A DNA stretch of 44,244 nucleotides from NCBI RefSeq assembly GCF_002877365.1, contig NZ_MCWZ01000305.1, forward strand, positions 1-44,244, written 5' to 3'. Within the stretch, counting starts at the first letter, position 1, and each line of letters begins with the position of its first letter. A model generated the notes under the pieces. The model saw nothing but the letters and a program-made list of their open reading frames with translations, did no database searches and had not been told where the DNA came from. The DNA is from Vibrio sp. 10N.261.55.A7 (lineage in GTDB: Bacteria; Pseudomonadota; Gammaproteobacteria; Enterobacterales; Vibrionaceae). Positions 8,826 to 16,332 of the stretch are shown in pieces. The position numbers and the translations under genes are program-made.

Positions 8826-9734
8826 ATGTTAGAAAGTAATCAAAACCTGTTTGAATCCGTCATCGATCTAGATCACACTAAAAACAGTTGGCAAGATCAG
8901 GTCTTCCTCGCCGAAAAATGTCGTGAGCGTTTTCTCGGGCTTTCAGAGATCCCTGAATTCGAATCGATGGGGTTCTTTTTAGCCGGTATGGCTGACTTAT
9001 CTGATGGATATATCGTTGAGCGGGAGTCGGTGGGTGTTCACACGATCTTGGTGACCGTTGAGGGAGAGGGTTTGCTTACGTTGGCGAATCGTCGACAAAC
9101 CATTCCTGCCAACTCGTTGGTGGTTTTACCCGCAGATCAGCCCTTTCGCTTTGAGCTTGGAGAGAAAGTAAATAACTGGAGAATGGTGTGGTTGCTGCTG
9201 TCACCTCATGAAAAATGGCAACCTTTGGTTGATGAAGGGCAGAGAGTGCAACAATTTCGCCAGTGCGAGCAAGTGTGGTCACTGATGAGCCTACTTCATT
9301 ACGAAATTGCAGGAAGGGCGAGCTATAGAAAGCTTTTGACGAGTGAGCTGTCTCGGTTATTGAGTAAGGTAGAATCCTCACCGTCTAACTCATTGATGCG
9401 GGTACAAAGTGTTTGGAATCAAATTGAATCGCAGTTGCACTTGCCTTGGAGCGTAAAGCAGATAGCCAAGCAGTGCTTTCTAAGTGAAGAGCAGCTCAAT
9501 AGGCTGTCGAAGTCACTTTATGAGCAAACCCCGCAAGAGAGATTGATTCACCTACGTATGGAAAAAGCGGCTGAATTGCTTCACCACCAAGAATGGAGTG
9601 TCACCATGATAGCGCAACGACTTGGCTATAAAGACCCCTATGCGTTTAGTCATCGTTTTAAGCGCTATTTTGGGGTCTCGCCTCGCGCTTATAAAAAACA
9701 ACACATTAGAGACAACTTAGAGGTGCCACTCTAA
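8826..9734 (+). CDS. AraC-family transcriptional regulator (divergent from MATE gene)
   Basis: A 302-residue regulator. The N-terminal half is a cupin-like effector domain (VTVEGEGLLTLANRRQTI ... LVVLPADQPFRFEL). The C-terminal 100 residues form the two-helix-turn-helix AraC domain (WSVKQIAKQCFLSEEQLNRL, then SVTMIAQRLGYKDPYAFSHR and FKRYFGVSPRAYKK). It is divergently transcribed from the MATE exporter with only 52 bp between, so local control of that exporter is likely. The 3' end overlaps the convergent HAD phosphatase gene by 18 bp, and I see no terminator hairpin between them. Confidence 0.9.
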   Translation: MLESNQNLFESVIDLDHTKNSWQDQVFLAEKCRERFLGLSEIPEFESMGFFLAGMADLSDGYIVERESVGVHTILVTVEGEGLLTLANRRQTIPANSLVVLPADQPFRFELGEKVNNWRMVWLLLSPHEKWQPLVDEGQRVQQFRQCEQVWSLMSLLHYEIAGRASYRKLLTSELSRLLSKVESSPSNSLMRVQSVWNQIESQLHLPWSVKQIAKQCFLSEEQLNRLSKSLYEQTPQERLIHLRMEKAAELLHHQEWSVTMIAQRLGYKDPYAFSHRFKRYFGVSPRAYKKQHIRDNLEVPL

Positions 9735-10379
9735 CACTTGCCAATTTGGCCTGTTGGAAACCTCGCGTAGACGCTCGCATGGGTTGACCAAATAAGCGTG
9801 ATCGGCGCGCTCACAGAGCGGAAGGTCATTGATCGAATCGGTATAGAAGTGAATAGTGTCGTACTGTTTGTCTTGCTTGTTTAGCCATTGTTCAAGCCTA
9901 GTAACCTTACCCTCTCTATACGTTGGGATCCCTTCAATGGTTGAGGTATATCGATCATCTTCGATCGCCAAGCCTATGCCCATCGAGATATCGATACCAA
10001 TGCGCTTTGCAATGGCTGACACAATAAAGTGCACAGTGGCAGAGATGATGATGGTATCGATATTGGCATTCTTTAGCTGCGAGATCAGCGCTTTGGCTTG
10101 TGGGTAGAGGTGCGGCAAAATCTTCTCATCAATGCAGCGTTCGACAAGTTGGTCAACCTCACTCTTGTGAAGCGAGATTAAAGGCGACATTGAGAAAGAG
10201 AGGTAGTCTTCCATGTTTAACTCTCCGGCCGAGTAGAGCGCCATCAAGCGTTTGTCTTCTGCAAGAAATTGATTTGACGTTACGACGCCTTGCTCAACTA
10301 AAAACTCATTCCAAAGCATTGAACAATCCTCTGCAAACAGAGTTTCATCCATATCAAATACGTAAAGTGGTTGTAACAT
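9717..10379 (-). CDS. HAD-superfamily (subfamily IB) phosphatase
   Basis: A 220-residue cytoplasmic HAD hydrolase. The catalytic DxD is in VFDMDETLF (Asp9 and Asp11), the motif II serine is in IIISATVHF, the lysine is in YREGKVTRL, and motif IV reads YTDSINDLPL. These fit the HAD-IB group of phosphoserine-phosphatase-like phosphomonoesterases. AAGGA precedes the ATG. The gene lies 75 bp downstream of the ABC transporter ATPase on the same strand with no terminator between, so it probably ends that operon. A plausible role is freeing phosphate from a phosphomonoester made by the phosphodiesterase-like enzyme of the same operon. That role is inference. Confidence 0.85.
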   Translation of the reverse strand: MLQPLYVFDMDETLFAEDCSMLWNEFLVEQGVVTSNQFLAEDKRLMALYSAGELNMEDYLSFSMSPLISLHKSEVDQLVERCIDEKILPHLYPQAKALISQLKNANIDTIIISATVHFIVSAIAKRIGIDISMGIGLAIEDDRYTSTIEGIPTYREGKVTRLEQWLNKQDKQYDTIHFYTDSINDLPLCERADHAYLVNPCERLREVSNRPNWQVLEWHL

Positions 10380-10454
10380 TGCGAGTGTCCTTGAGCGTTA
10401 TTCTTCTAGTTCTATATTGGTTATTATTTTGGGTGCAAGCTAAGTACAATAAAG

Positions 10455-11474
10455 CTAGGCTCGAACGGCTTGAATCTCATTGAGATTAAACAGTAACTCA
10501 AGCTGACTGCCATTGCTGAGCAAGCGCTCAGAAGATCGATTCAGAAGGTCTACCGTCATCTCATGTTGGTTGATCTCGACCTGATAGCGTATGACATTGC
10601 CCAGCAATTGATGGCTCTTAATCCTAGCCTGTTTGGGTGAAGAAATGTGTGAGTCATAGTGCCGCCCTTCCTCTTTGACATAAATCGATTCTGGACGAAT
10701 GGCAACCGTCGACTGAGTGTTGAGGTTGAACAACGTATTCGCCGTCTTCGCGTCAATGAGATTATAGTGCCCCATAAACCCAGCAACGAACTCATTGGCT
10801 GGCTGAGTATAGATGGCTTCTGGCGCCCCTTGCTGCACGATCTCACCTTGATTCATTAAGAAGATTCGGTCAGACATGATCATCGCTTCTTCTTGGTCAT
10901 GAGTGACAAAAACGGTGGTGAGATTGAGCTCTTTTTGTATATCACGAATCTGCTGTCTTAGGTGTTTGCGTATCTTGGCATCTAGGGCAGACAACGGCTC
11001 ATCAAGCAATAGGATACGAGGTTTCACCACTAACGCCCGAGCCAGAGCTACGCGCTGTCGTTGACCCCCTGATAACTCATGCGGGTACTGTTTCTCTTTA
11101 CCGGATAACGCCACCAATTCAATGACACGGGCGACTTCTGAGGTAATCTCCGATTTGCTCAACTTCTTCATTTTAAGGCCGAAGGCGATATTGCCTTCCA
11201 CCGTCATATTGGGAAACAGTGCGTACGATTGAAACACCATGCCAATGCCCCTCTGCTGGGGCGCACTGTGAGTTATGTCGTGACCATCGACCCAAATTTC
11301 GCCGCCCTCAGTTGGGTTTAATCCCGCTAGGCTGCGAAGCAGTGTCGATTTCCCGCATCCACTTGGGCCGAGTAAGGTAATGAACTCACCTTTCTCAATG
11401 GTGAAATTGATGTCTTCAAAGACAGTATTGGAGCCGAATCGTTTGGTGAGTTGTTTAACGTCTACATAGCTCAT
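10455..11474 (-). CDS. ABC importer ATP-binding protein
   Basis: A 339-residue ATPase. The Walker A is GPSGCGKST, the Q-loop region GMVFQSYALFPN, the signature LSGGQRQRVALARAL, the Walker B RILLLDEPLSALD and the switch histidine FVTHDQEEA. A C-terminal TOBE-like extension of about 100 residues is typical of the Fot/Pot/phosphonate-type importers (CUT1-like group). It overlaps the upstream permease gene by 4 bp (ATGA). It powers the importer formed by the two permeases and the binding protein. It resembles 2-aminoethylphosphonate (PhnT-like) and iron(III)/polyamine-type ATPases equally well by eye, so no symbol is given. Confidence 0.92.
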   Translation of the reverse strand: MSYVDVKQLTKRFGSNTVFEDINFTIEKGEFITLLGPSGCGKSTLLRSLAGLNPTEGGEIWVDGHDITHSAPQQRGIGMVFQSYALFPNMTVEGNIAFGLKMKKLSKSEITSEVARVIELVALSGKEKQYPHELSGGQRQRVALARALVVKPRILLLDEPLSALDAKIRKHLRQQIRDIQKELNLTTVFVTHDQEEAMIMSDRIFLMNQGEIVQQGAPEAIYTQPANEFVAGFMGHYNLIDAKTANTLFNLNTQSTVAIRPESIYVKEEGRHYDSHISSPKQARIKSHQLLGNVIRYQVEINQHEMTVDLLNRSSERLLSNGSQLELLFNLNEIQAVRA

Positions 11475-12292
11475 GATTTTGCCTCATGGTGAGTGTTACT
11501 AAAGCGGCTGGCGAGCCAAGTGAATAGGAAAATGAAACTGAAGTAAGTCATCACTAACGCAGACGTGAAGTGACCACTGGTTTGGCGCATGTTGTACAAG
11601 TAGATCTGCAGCGTTTCAAAGCGTGTTCCTACCAGGATATTGGCGAATACAAATTCCCCCAATAAGAACGAGAATGAAAGAAAGAGTGAGGCCAATAAGC
11701 CTTTTCTTAGGTTTGGAATAATGATGTAGAAAAAGGCTTGTGTGGTACTTGCGCCTAACAGGTGAGCCGCATCCATTAGGTCTCGTAAATGTATGGCTTC
11801 AAAACTGTTAGAAATCGCTCGATACATGAAAGGCAATGCAATCGTGAAGTAGGTACCAATGAGAATCCATGGTGTGCCGACAATGGGAATGCTGCTGTCA
11901 GCGTAGAGCTGCAATAACCCAACCGACGACACCACAGGCGGCACGGCAAAGGGCAACAAGATCAGCACGTTCATCAGTTTATCGAGTTTCGGGAAATAGT
12001 AAAAAACAACGAAGATCATCGGCAATATGAGCGTTACGCTGAGCACTAGCGCCGCGAAACAGACGAGTAATGAACGGCCAAAAGCGGCTAGGAATCGCGG
12101 ATCGGTAATTAATTGAATGTACCAGTCCAGGGTAAACCCATCGGGCAGTATGGTGGCTCCCCATGTTGATGACAGCGAGTAAAGTAACGTGGCGAGAATG
12201 GGGATCAACATAAGACCCACGATCGTGTAGACCACAGACTTATGGTAGATAGCCGAACGGTTTTGGCGTGGACGGGCGCTACTTGTTTGCAT
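11471..12292 (-). CDS. ABC importer permease (second)
   Basis: A 273-residue inner-membrane permease with about six membrane segments. The coupling-helix (EAA-type) region reads FEAIHLRDLMDAAHLLGAS, followed by FFYIIIPNLRKGLLAS. This matches the binding-protein-dependent transport permease family. It overlaps the other permease gene by 14 bp and the ATPase gene by 4 bp. The pair forms a heterodimeric channel, like PhnU/PhnV of Salmonella; some related systems have one fused permease instead. Confidence 0.9.
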   Translation of the reverse strand: MQTSSARPRQNRSAIYHKSVVYTIVGLMLIPILATLLYSLSSTWGATILPDGFTLDWYIQLITDPRFLAAFGRSLLVCFAALVLSVTLILPMIFVVFYYFPKLDKLMNVLILLPFAVPPVVSSVGLLQLYADSSIPIVGTPWILIGTYFTIALPFMYRAISNSFEAIHLRDLMDAAHLLGASTTQAFFYIIIPNLRKGLLASLFLSFSFLLGEFVFANILVGTRFETLQIYLYNMRQTSGHFTSALVMTYFSFIFLFTWLASRFSNTHHEAKS

Positions 12293-13178
12293 GATAGCTC
12301 CTAGACAGTAGCCACTGATTAATCACGGTGATGAAGGCCAATATTGCCATCAAGATGACAGAAATAGCGGCGGCAAGGTTGGGCTCTAGGAACAGATCGC
12401 CAGAGACCAAGCTGGCAATACGAATCGTAATGACGTTGTAATTCCCACCCGTTAACGCGTATACACTGGCGTAAGCGCCCATTGCGTTGGCAATAAGAAT
12501 GATCAGCGTACCCAGCAACGCAGGGGATAGCACTGGCAGCGCAATTTTTAGCCAGTATTGCCACGTTTTGGCCCCTAAAAGCGCGGCGGCGGCTTGCCAA
12601 TCATCGCTCAAGGCATCAAAAGCGGGATAGAGCAGCAACACGCCAAGTGGAATCTGAAAGTAGATATAGATAGCGAGTAAGCCCCACTGACCGTATAAAT
12701 TAAAGTCCTCAATGATGCCGTACTGCTTCAATAACAAAGTGACTGCGCCATTGACACCTAAGATGATGATGAAGGCAAACGCCAAAGGCACGCCGGCAAA
12801 GTTGCTGCTCATATTGGTAAAGGCGATCACGCCATCGCGGAGTTTGCTATCAACGCGTCTGAGTGAAGAGACCAATATTGCAGCTATTGCGAGCCCAATA
12901 ACACTTGACCATATAGACAGCCAGATACTGTTTCTAAACGCCTGCATCATGAAGCTTGAATCGAAGACTTCGAAGTAGTTTTCTAGGCTGAAAACGTCAT
13001 CATATTGAAAGCTATTGATCAGAACCCACAGCATGGGAGCAATCTGAAATAGATAGAAAAACAGCGCAAACGGGATCAACCAAATCGCAGGCTTAAACTT
13101 TTTAAACCGGCTGTGCTTTTGGTTAGAGCCTACGGCATTGTTGTCATCCGGTCGCACGGAGATAATTGACTGAGTCAT
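12279..13178 (-). CDS. ABC importer permease (first)
   Basis: A 299-residue permease with a cytoplasmic N-terminus and about six membrane segments. The coupling region reads FDALSDDWQAAAALLGAKTWQYWLKIALPVL, here seen from FDALSDDW to ALPVL. It starts within the stop region of the hydrolase gene (4-bp overlap) and overlaps the second permease gene by 14 bp, so the transporter genes are translationally coupled. The substrate is probably a phosphorylated organic compound, judged from the neighbouring enzymes and not from the permease itself. Confidence 0.9.
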   Translation of the reverse strand: MTQSIISVRPDDNNAVGSNQKHSRFKKFKPAIWLIPFALFFYLFQIAPMLWVLINSFQYDDVFSLENYFEVFDSSFMMQAFRNSIWLSIWSSVIGLAIAAILVSSLRRVDSKLRDGVIAFTNMSSNFAGVPLAFAFIIILGVNGAVTLLLKQYGIIEDFNLYGQWGLLAIYIYFQIPLGVLLLYPAFDALSDDWQAAAALLGAKTWQYWLKIALPVLSPALLGTLIILIANAMGAYASVYALTGGNYNVITIRIASLVSGDLFLEPNLAAAISVILMAILAFITVINQWLLSRSYHANK

Positions 13179-14011
13179 AGAGATACGGGTTCCGGCGCTA
13201 AACCATCTTGTGTTAATACATCCAGTGGCACTGGCTTACTGTGATCCAATCCCAGTAGTTGGCAGCAAAGCCCGCAGATGTCGGTCTGTTTTACGGCTGT
13301 CGGTTGGTGCGAGAATTGGTCACCAATCACGAACAAAGGTACTTCTCTTTCTTCGGCTAAAATACCGCCATGTGACAAGTCGTTGTTCATACCGTGATCG
13401 CTGGTAACAATGACCTGGTAGCCATCATTAAGCCAATCAGACAGGTAATTGGATAAGTAGATATCGGCTGCTCTAGCGGTATTACGGTATTGGTGTGAGT
13501 CTAAGCCAAACTTATGCCCCGCATCGTCGATGTTCATTGGGTGAATCAGCAAGAAATCCGGATGATGATTCAACCTTAGAGATTCCGCGTCTAAGAACAA
13601 GGCTTCATCAGGGTAGTGATCCCAATGATAAAATCGACCGTGTTGAATGTTCTGGGTCTCGTCTTCGGTGTAACGATCGCGGACAGGTTGATATGGCGTG
13701 CGATTATACAACTCGCTCACCCAGTGATACGCGGCGGCTGCTGTAACCTTGCCTTGAGCACGTGCCAAACTGAATACTGATTCTTGAGTGGAACGTCTTG
13801 ATATTCCATTATTCACAATGCCGCTCACGACTGGAGTGACACCCGTTAAGATGCACTCGTAAAGAGGGCGTGATAACGAAGGTAATTCACACGTTAAAGG
13901 GTAAAGGGTGGCTGATTGCTGCTCTATTAAACCGTTCAAGTAGCCCATGCAATCATGAGCTACTTGATAATTCAGTCCATCTAGAACAACAAGGATAACC
14001 TTATTGTTCAT
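13175..14011 (-). CDS. Alkaline-phosphatase-superfamily phosphodiesterase/phosphonate hydrolase
   Basis: A 278-residue hydrolase of the nucleotide pyrophosphatase/phosphodiesterase type. Metal-binding and catalytic residues are visible: Asp11 in VVLDGL, a serine nucleophile candidate Ser47 in LPSLSRPL (the usual residue is Thr), Asp/His in NIDDAGHKFG, Asp-His in TSDHGMN and His in HGG. Family members split phosphodiesters, nucleotides or phosphonoacetate. There is no signal peptide, so it should act in the cytoplasm on an imported compound. I prefer the ATG at 14011, with AAGAGG five bases upstream, over the GTG at 14017. It sits between binding protein and permease genes of the importer, an unusual place for an enzyme gene, which ties it to the substrate. 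Confidence 0.85.
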   Translation of the reverse strand: MNNKVILVVLDGLNYQVAHDCMGYLNGLIEQQSATLYPLTCELPSLSRPLYECILTGVTPVVSGIVNNGISRRSTQESVFSLARAQGKVTAAAAYHWVSELYNRTPYQPVRDRYTEDETQNIQHGRFYHWDHYPDEALFLDAESLRLNHHPDFLLIHPMNIDDAGHKFGLDSHQYRNTARAADIYLSNYLSDWLNDGYQVIVTSDHGMNNDLSHGGILAEEREVPLFVIGDQFSHQPTAVKQTDICGLCCQLLGLDHSKPVPLDVLTQDGLAPEPVSL

Positions 14012-14020
14012 AGTCACCTC

Positions 14021-15085
14021 TTACTGCTGGTGGATTAGGACATTTTCTTGCCACTGACGAGGCAGTTTTCGTGCTGATTTTTCCCACGCTGTAAAGTCGC
14101 TCACAGGGTGAACATTACCGTACTGGTCGTTCGCGATAAGCTTCGCTTGAATCGATTCTGGTAGCGTTACCGAGGTTCGAATTGGGCGAGCGTAGCCTTC
14201 TGCTAAGTTGATTTGACCTTTGTCACTGAAGATATGCTCACGCGCTAACTTGGCCGCATTTGGGTTTTTAGCGAATTTGTTGATGATGGTGGTGTAGCCT
14301 GAAATCACAGAGCCGTCTTGCGGAATGTTCACCGTGAAGCGGTCGCGGTTGATTTGGTCACGGTAGCTAAGCGCATTGAAGTCCCACAATATTGCCACTT
14401 CAACTTCGCCTTTTTCTAGGTTCGCAATGCTCGGGTTGGTGAACGACAAACGGCCTTGTTTAGCCAGCTTGGCAAAGTACTCGATCGCAGGGTTGAGATC
14501 TTTTTCATTGCCACCGTTCGCAAAGGCTGCCGCGAGAACCGCATTGTTTGCTTGAGCCGCAACGCCCACATCGCCCACGGTGACTTTGTAGTCGCCTTTT
14601 AGGATGTCATCCCAAGAAGTCGGGGCGTTCTTAACAAGATTGTTGTTCGAGATAAAAGAGATGGTGCCAGTGTACGCGAGTGCCCAGTGGCCTTCTTTAT
14701 CTTTGGCCCAGTCTGGAATGTCGTTCCAAGTACTTGGTTTGTATGGCTGAGTCACGCCCTTTTTAACCGCGACACGAGCGAAAGCAAAACCAACATCGCC
14801 AATATCGGCTGTCGCGTTTTTACGCTCAGCATCAAACTTAGCGATTTCTTGCGCGGAACTCATGTCAGTATCTTGGTGCTTTAGGCCGTAACTGGTCTTG
14901 ATGTCAGCCCAAGTGTCTTTCCAGTTTGCCCAACTATCCGGCATACCAACGCTGTAGACAGCGCCTTCTTTCTTAGCCGCTTCAATAAGCTGTTTCATGT
15001 CTGCGTCTTTTGCGAAAACAGGGGTGCAAAGAACGGATGTTGTTAAAGCGGCTGCAATTGTAGCCGTAGTAAACCTTGTGTTCAT
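14021..15085 (-). CDS. ABC importer periplasmic substrate-binding protein
   Basis: A 354-residue exported binding protein. The signal peptide ends at about PVFA followed by KDADMKQLIEAAKKEGAVYS, a start typical of the extracellular solute-binding family that includes iron(III), polyamine, sugar-phosphate (AfuA-like) and 2-aminoethylphosphonate (PhnS-like) binders. AAGGA lies upstream of the ATG. It is the first gene of the minus-strand operon; expression is probably driven from the 242-bp region shared with the divergent UTRA regulator. The ligand cannot be read from sequence by eye. A phosphate-bearing ligand is inferred from the two phosphatase-type enzymes in the operon. Confidence 0.9.
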   Translation of the reverse strand: MNTRFTTATIAAALTTSVLCTPVFAKDADMKQLIEAAKKEGAVYSVGMPDSWANWKDTWADIKTSYGLKHQDTDMSSAQEIAKFDAERKNATADIGDVGFAFARVAVKKGVTQPYKPSTWNDIPDWAKDKEGHWALAYTGTISFISNNNLVKNAPTSWDDILKGDYKVTVGDVGVAAQANNAVLAAAFANGGNEKDLNPAIEYFAKLAKQGRLSFTNPSIANLEKGEVEVAILWDFNALSYRDQINRDRFTVNIPQDGSVISGYTTIINKFAKNPNAAKLAREHIFSDKGQINLAEGYARPIRTSVTLPESIQAKLIANDQYGNVHPVSDFTAWEKSARKLPRQWQENVLIHQQ

Positions 15086-15100
15086 TGTCGCTATCCTTCT

Positions 15101-15116
15101 GGACTAGGTCAGTAAG
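15101..15116. promoter_or_regulatory. Possible operator copy 1 (GGACTAGGTCAG)
   Basis: GGACTAGGTCAGTAAG lies 16 bp upstream of the binding-protein start. A near copy (11 of 12 bases) lies upstream of the divergent regulator gene. A paired element in the shared control region could bind the UTRA regulator. Weak support. Confidence 0.3.
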
Positions 15117-15154
15117 TTCGCTTTTTATACTATGGCGCGAATGTTACAAATTAG

Positions 15155-15169
15155 GTCTCTTAAAAAGAC
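15155..15169. promoter_or_regulatory. Possible UTRA-regulator palindrome
   Basis: GTCTCTTAAAAAGAC has GTCT/AGAC arms, like the GTCT...AGAC cores of many GntR/HutC operators. It lies in the divergent control region between importer and regulator. Arms of 4 bp are short, so this is tentative. Confidence 0.3.
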
Positions 15170-15304
15170 GCTTTTGTGGCGCTTTAATGACGGTTTTATG
15201 TCAAGAGGCCAGTGGTTCTTGAGTACAGGTGTGACTTATTGATTAGGCCGCTGTTGTCATCAAAGTGTTATGCCGTTGCCTTAACGTATCCACATAGAAC
15301 TTAT

Positions 15305-15316
15305 GGACTAGATCAG
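15305..15316. promoter_or_regulatory. Possible operator copy 2 (GGACTAGATCAG)
   Basis: This matches the element at 15101 in 11 of 12 bases and lies just upstream of the TTG start of the regulator, in the same orientation on the plus strand. Confidence 0.3.
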
Positions 15317-15327
15317 CAGGATTAGAA

Positions 15328-16035
15328 TTGAAAACGCAGCTATTTAAGATAAAGAGCAGCATTAAGCAGCAAGTCGAGAGCAAGATTTTATTGCCAGGAC
15401 AAAAGCTGCCATCAGAGCGAGAATTGAGTGATTTGTTTTCAACGACCCGAATTACGATTAAAGACGCACTCACCTCGCTAGAAACGGAAGGATTAATCTA
15501 TAGAGAAGAACGTCGAGGTTGGTTTGTGTCTTCAGAGCGTATCCGTTACAACCCGTTATCTCGCGTTCACTTCCATCGCATGATCCAAGACCAAGATAGA
15601 ATGGCGGAAACGCACGTATTGAACGTGAGAAGTGAACTGGCGAATGGGGAATATTCACAAGCGTTGCTGATCGATAAGATCACACCTGTTCATGTGTTCG
15701 AGCGATTGAGGTATATCGACGGGAGAGTGGTGCTTTATGTCGAAAACTGTTTGATCGCGGAATTATTCCCCAAAATTCTAGACGAGAACCTAAGCCAATC
15801 TTTGACGGCGCTTTACAGCAAAAAGTATGGTTATGAAACCAAGCGGTCTCGCTTTGATGTTATTCCCACTGCCGCGCCTAGCCACGTGGCTAAAGCACTG
15901 AATCTTGCTGAGGGTCAGCCCGTGCTCAAAATCAGCCGCGTGAATTACAAGCAAGATGGACAAGTGATGGACTGCGAATTGGAGTACTGGCGTCCTGACT
16001 GTGTGATGATCTGTATTGATAGCCAATCGTCGTAA
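15328..16035 (+). CDS. GntR/HutC-family regulator with UTRA domain
   Basis: A 235-residue regulator. The N-terminal winged helix reads KLPSERELSDLFSTTRITIK and then LETEGLIYREERRGWFV. The C-terminal UTRA ligand-binding domain runs from about residue 80 to LKISRVNYKQDGQVMDCEL. I accept a TTG start (AGCAGGAT upstream), since the helix begins immediately after and no in-frame ATG lies near. It is divergent from the importer operon, in the position of phnR relative to the Salmonella 2-aminoethylphosphonate genes. It probably represses the importer until the substrate or a breakdown product binds. The role is inferred from position. Confidence 0.85.
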   Translation: MKTQLFKIKSSIKQQVESKILLPGQKLPSERELSDLFSTTRITIKDALTSLETEGLIYREERRGWFVSSERIRYNPLSRVHFHRMIQDQDRMAETHVLNVRSELANGEYSQALLIDKITPVHVFERLRYIDGRVVLYVENCLIAELFPKILDENLSQSLTALYSKKYGYETKRSRFDVIPTAAPSHVAKALNLAEGQPVLKISRVNYKQDGQVMDCELEYWRPDCVMICIDSQSS

Positions 16036-16332
16036 AGATAGGTATTGATGGTGATGGAGATCTCATATTTGATATGTTTTAGTGATAGTTATGTTTATTT
16101 GGTGTGAGTGTAACTAGTTGATTTATAGTGTTTATTTTTGTTGTGGGTGGAGTTTTTATAAGAAGGTCGTTGTAAAAATCCGATAACGTTCAACTGCAAC
16201 TGAATGAAAATGAACGTAATTTTTTTGAATGCACATCACTTCATTGCACTTTTGCACATACGATCTCAAATGTTGAACTCGTGTAAGAGTGAACTACGCT
16301 TTTTGGGTTAAAATCAACCTAGAGACCGTTCA

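Noticed and set aside
15243..15473. Minus-strand open frame of 76 codons across the UTRA regulator start
   Set aside because: It overlaps the well-supported winged-helix coding region on the other strand and has no family features.
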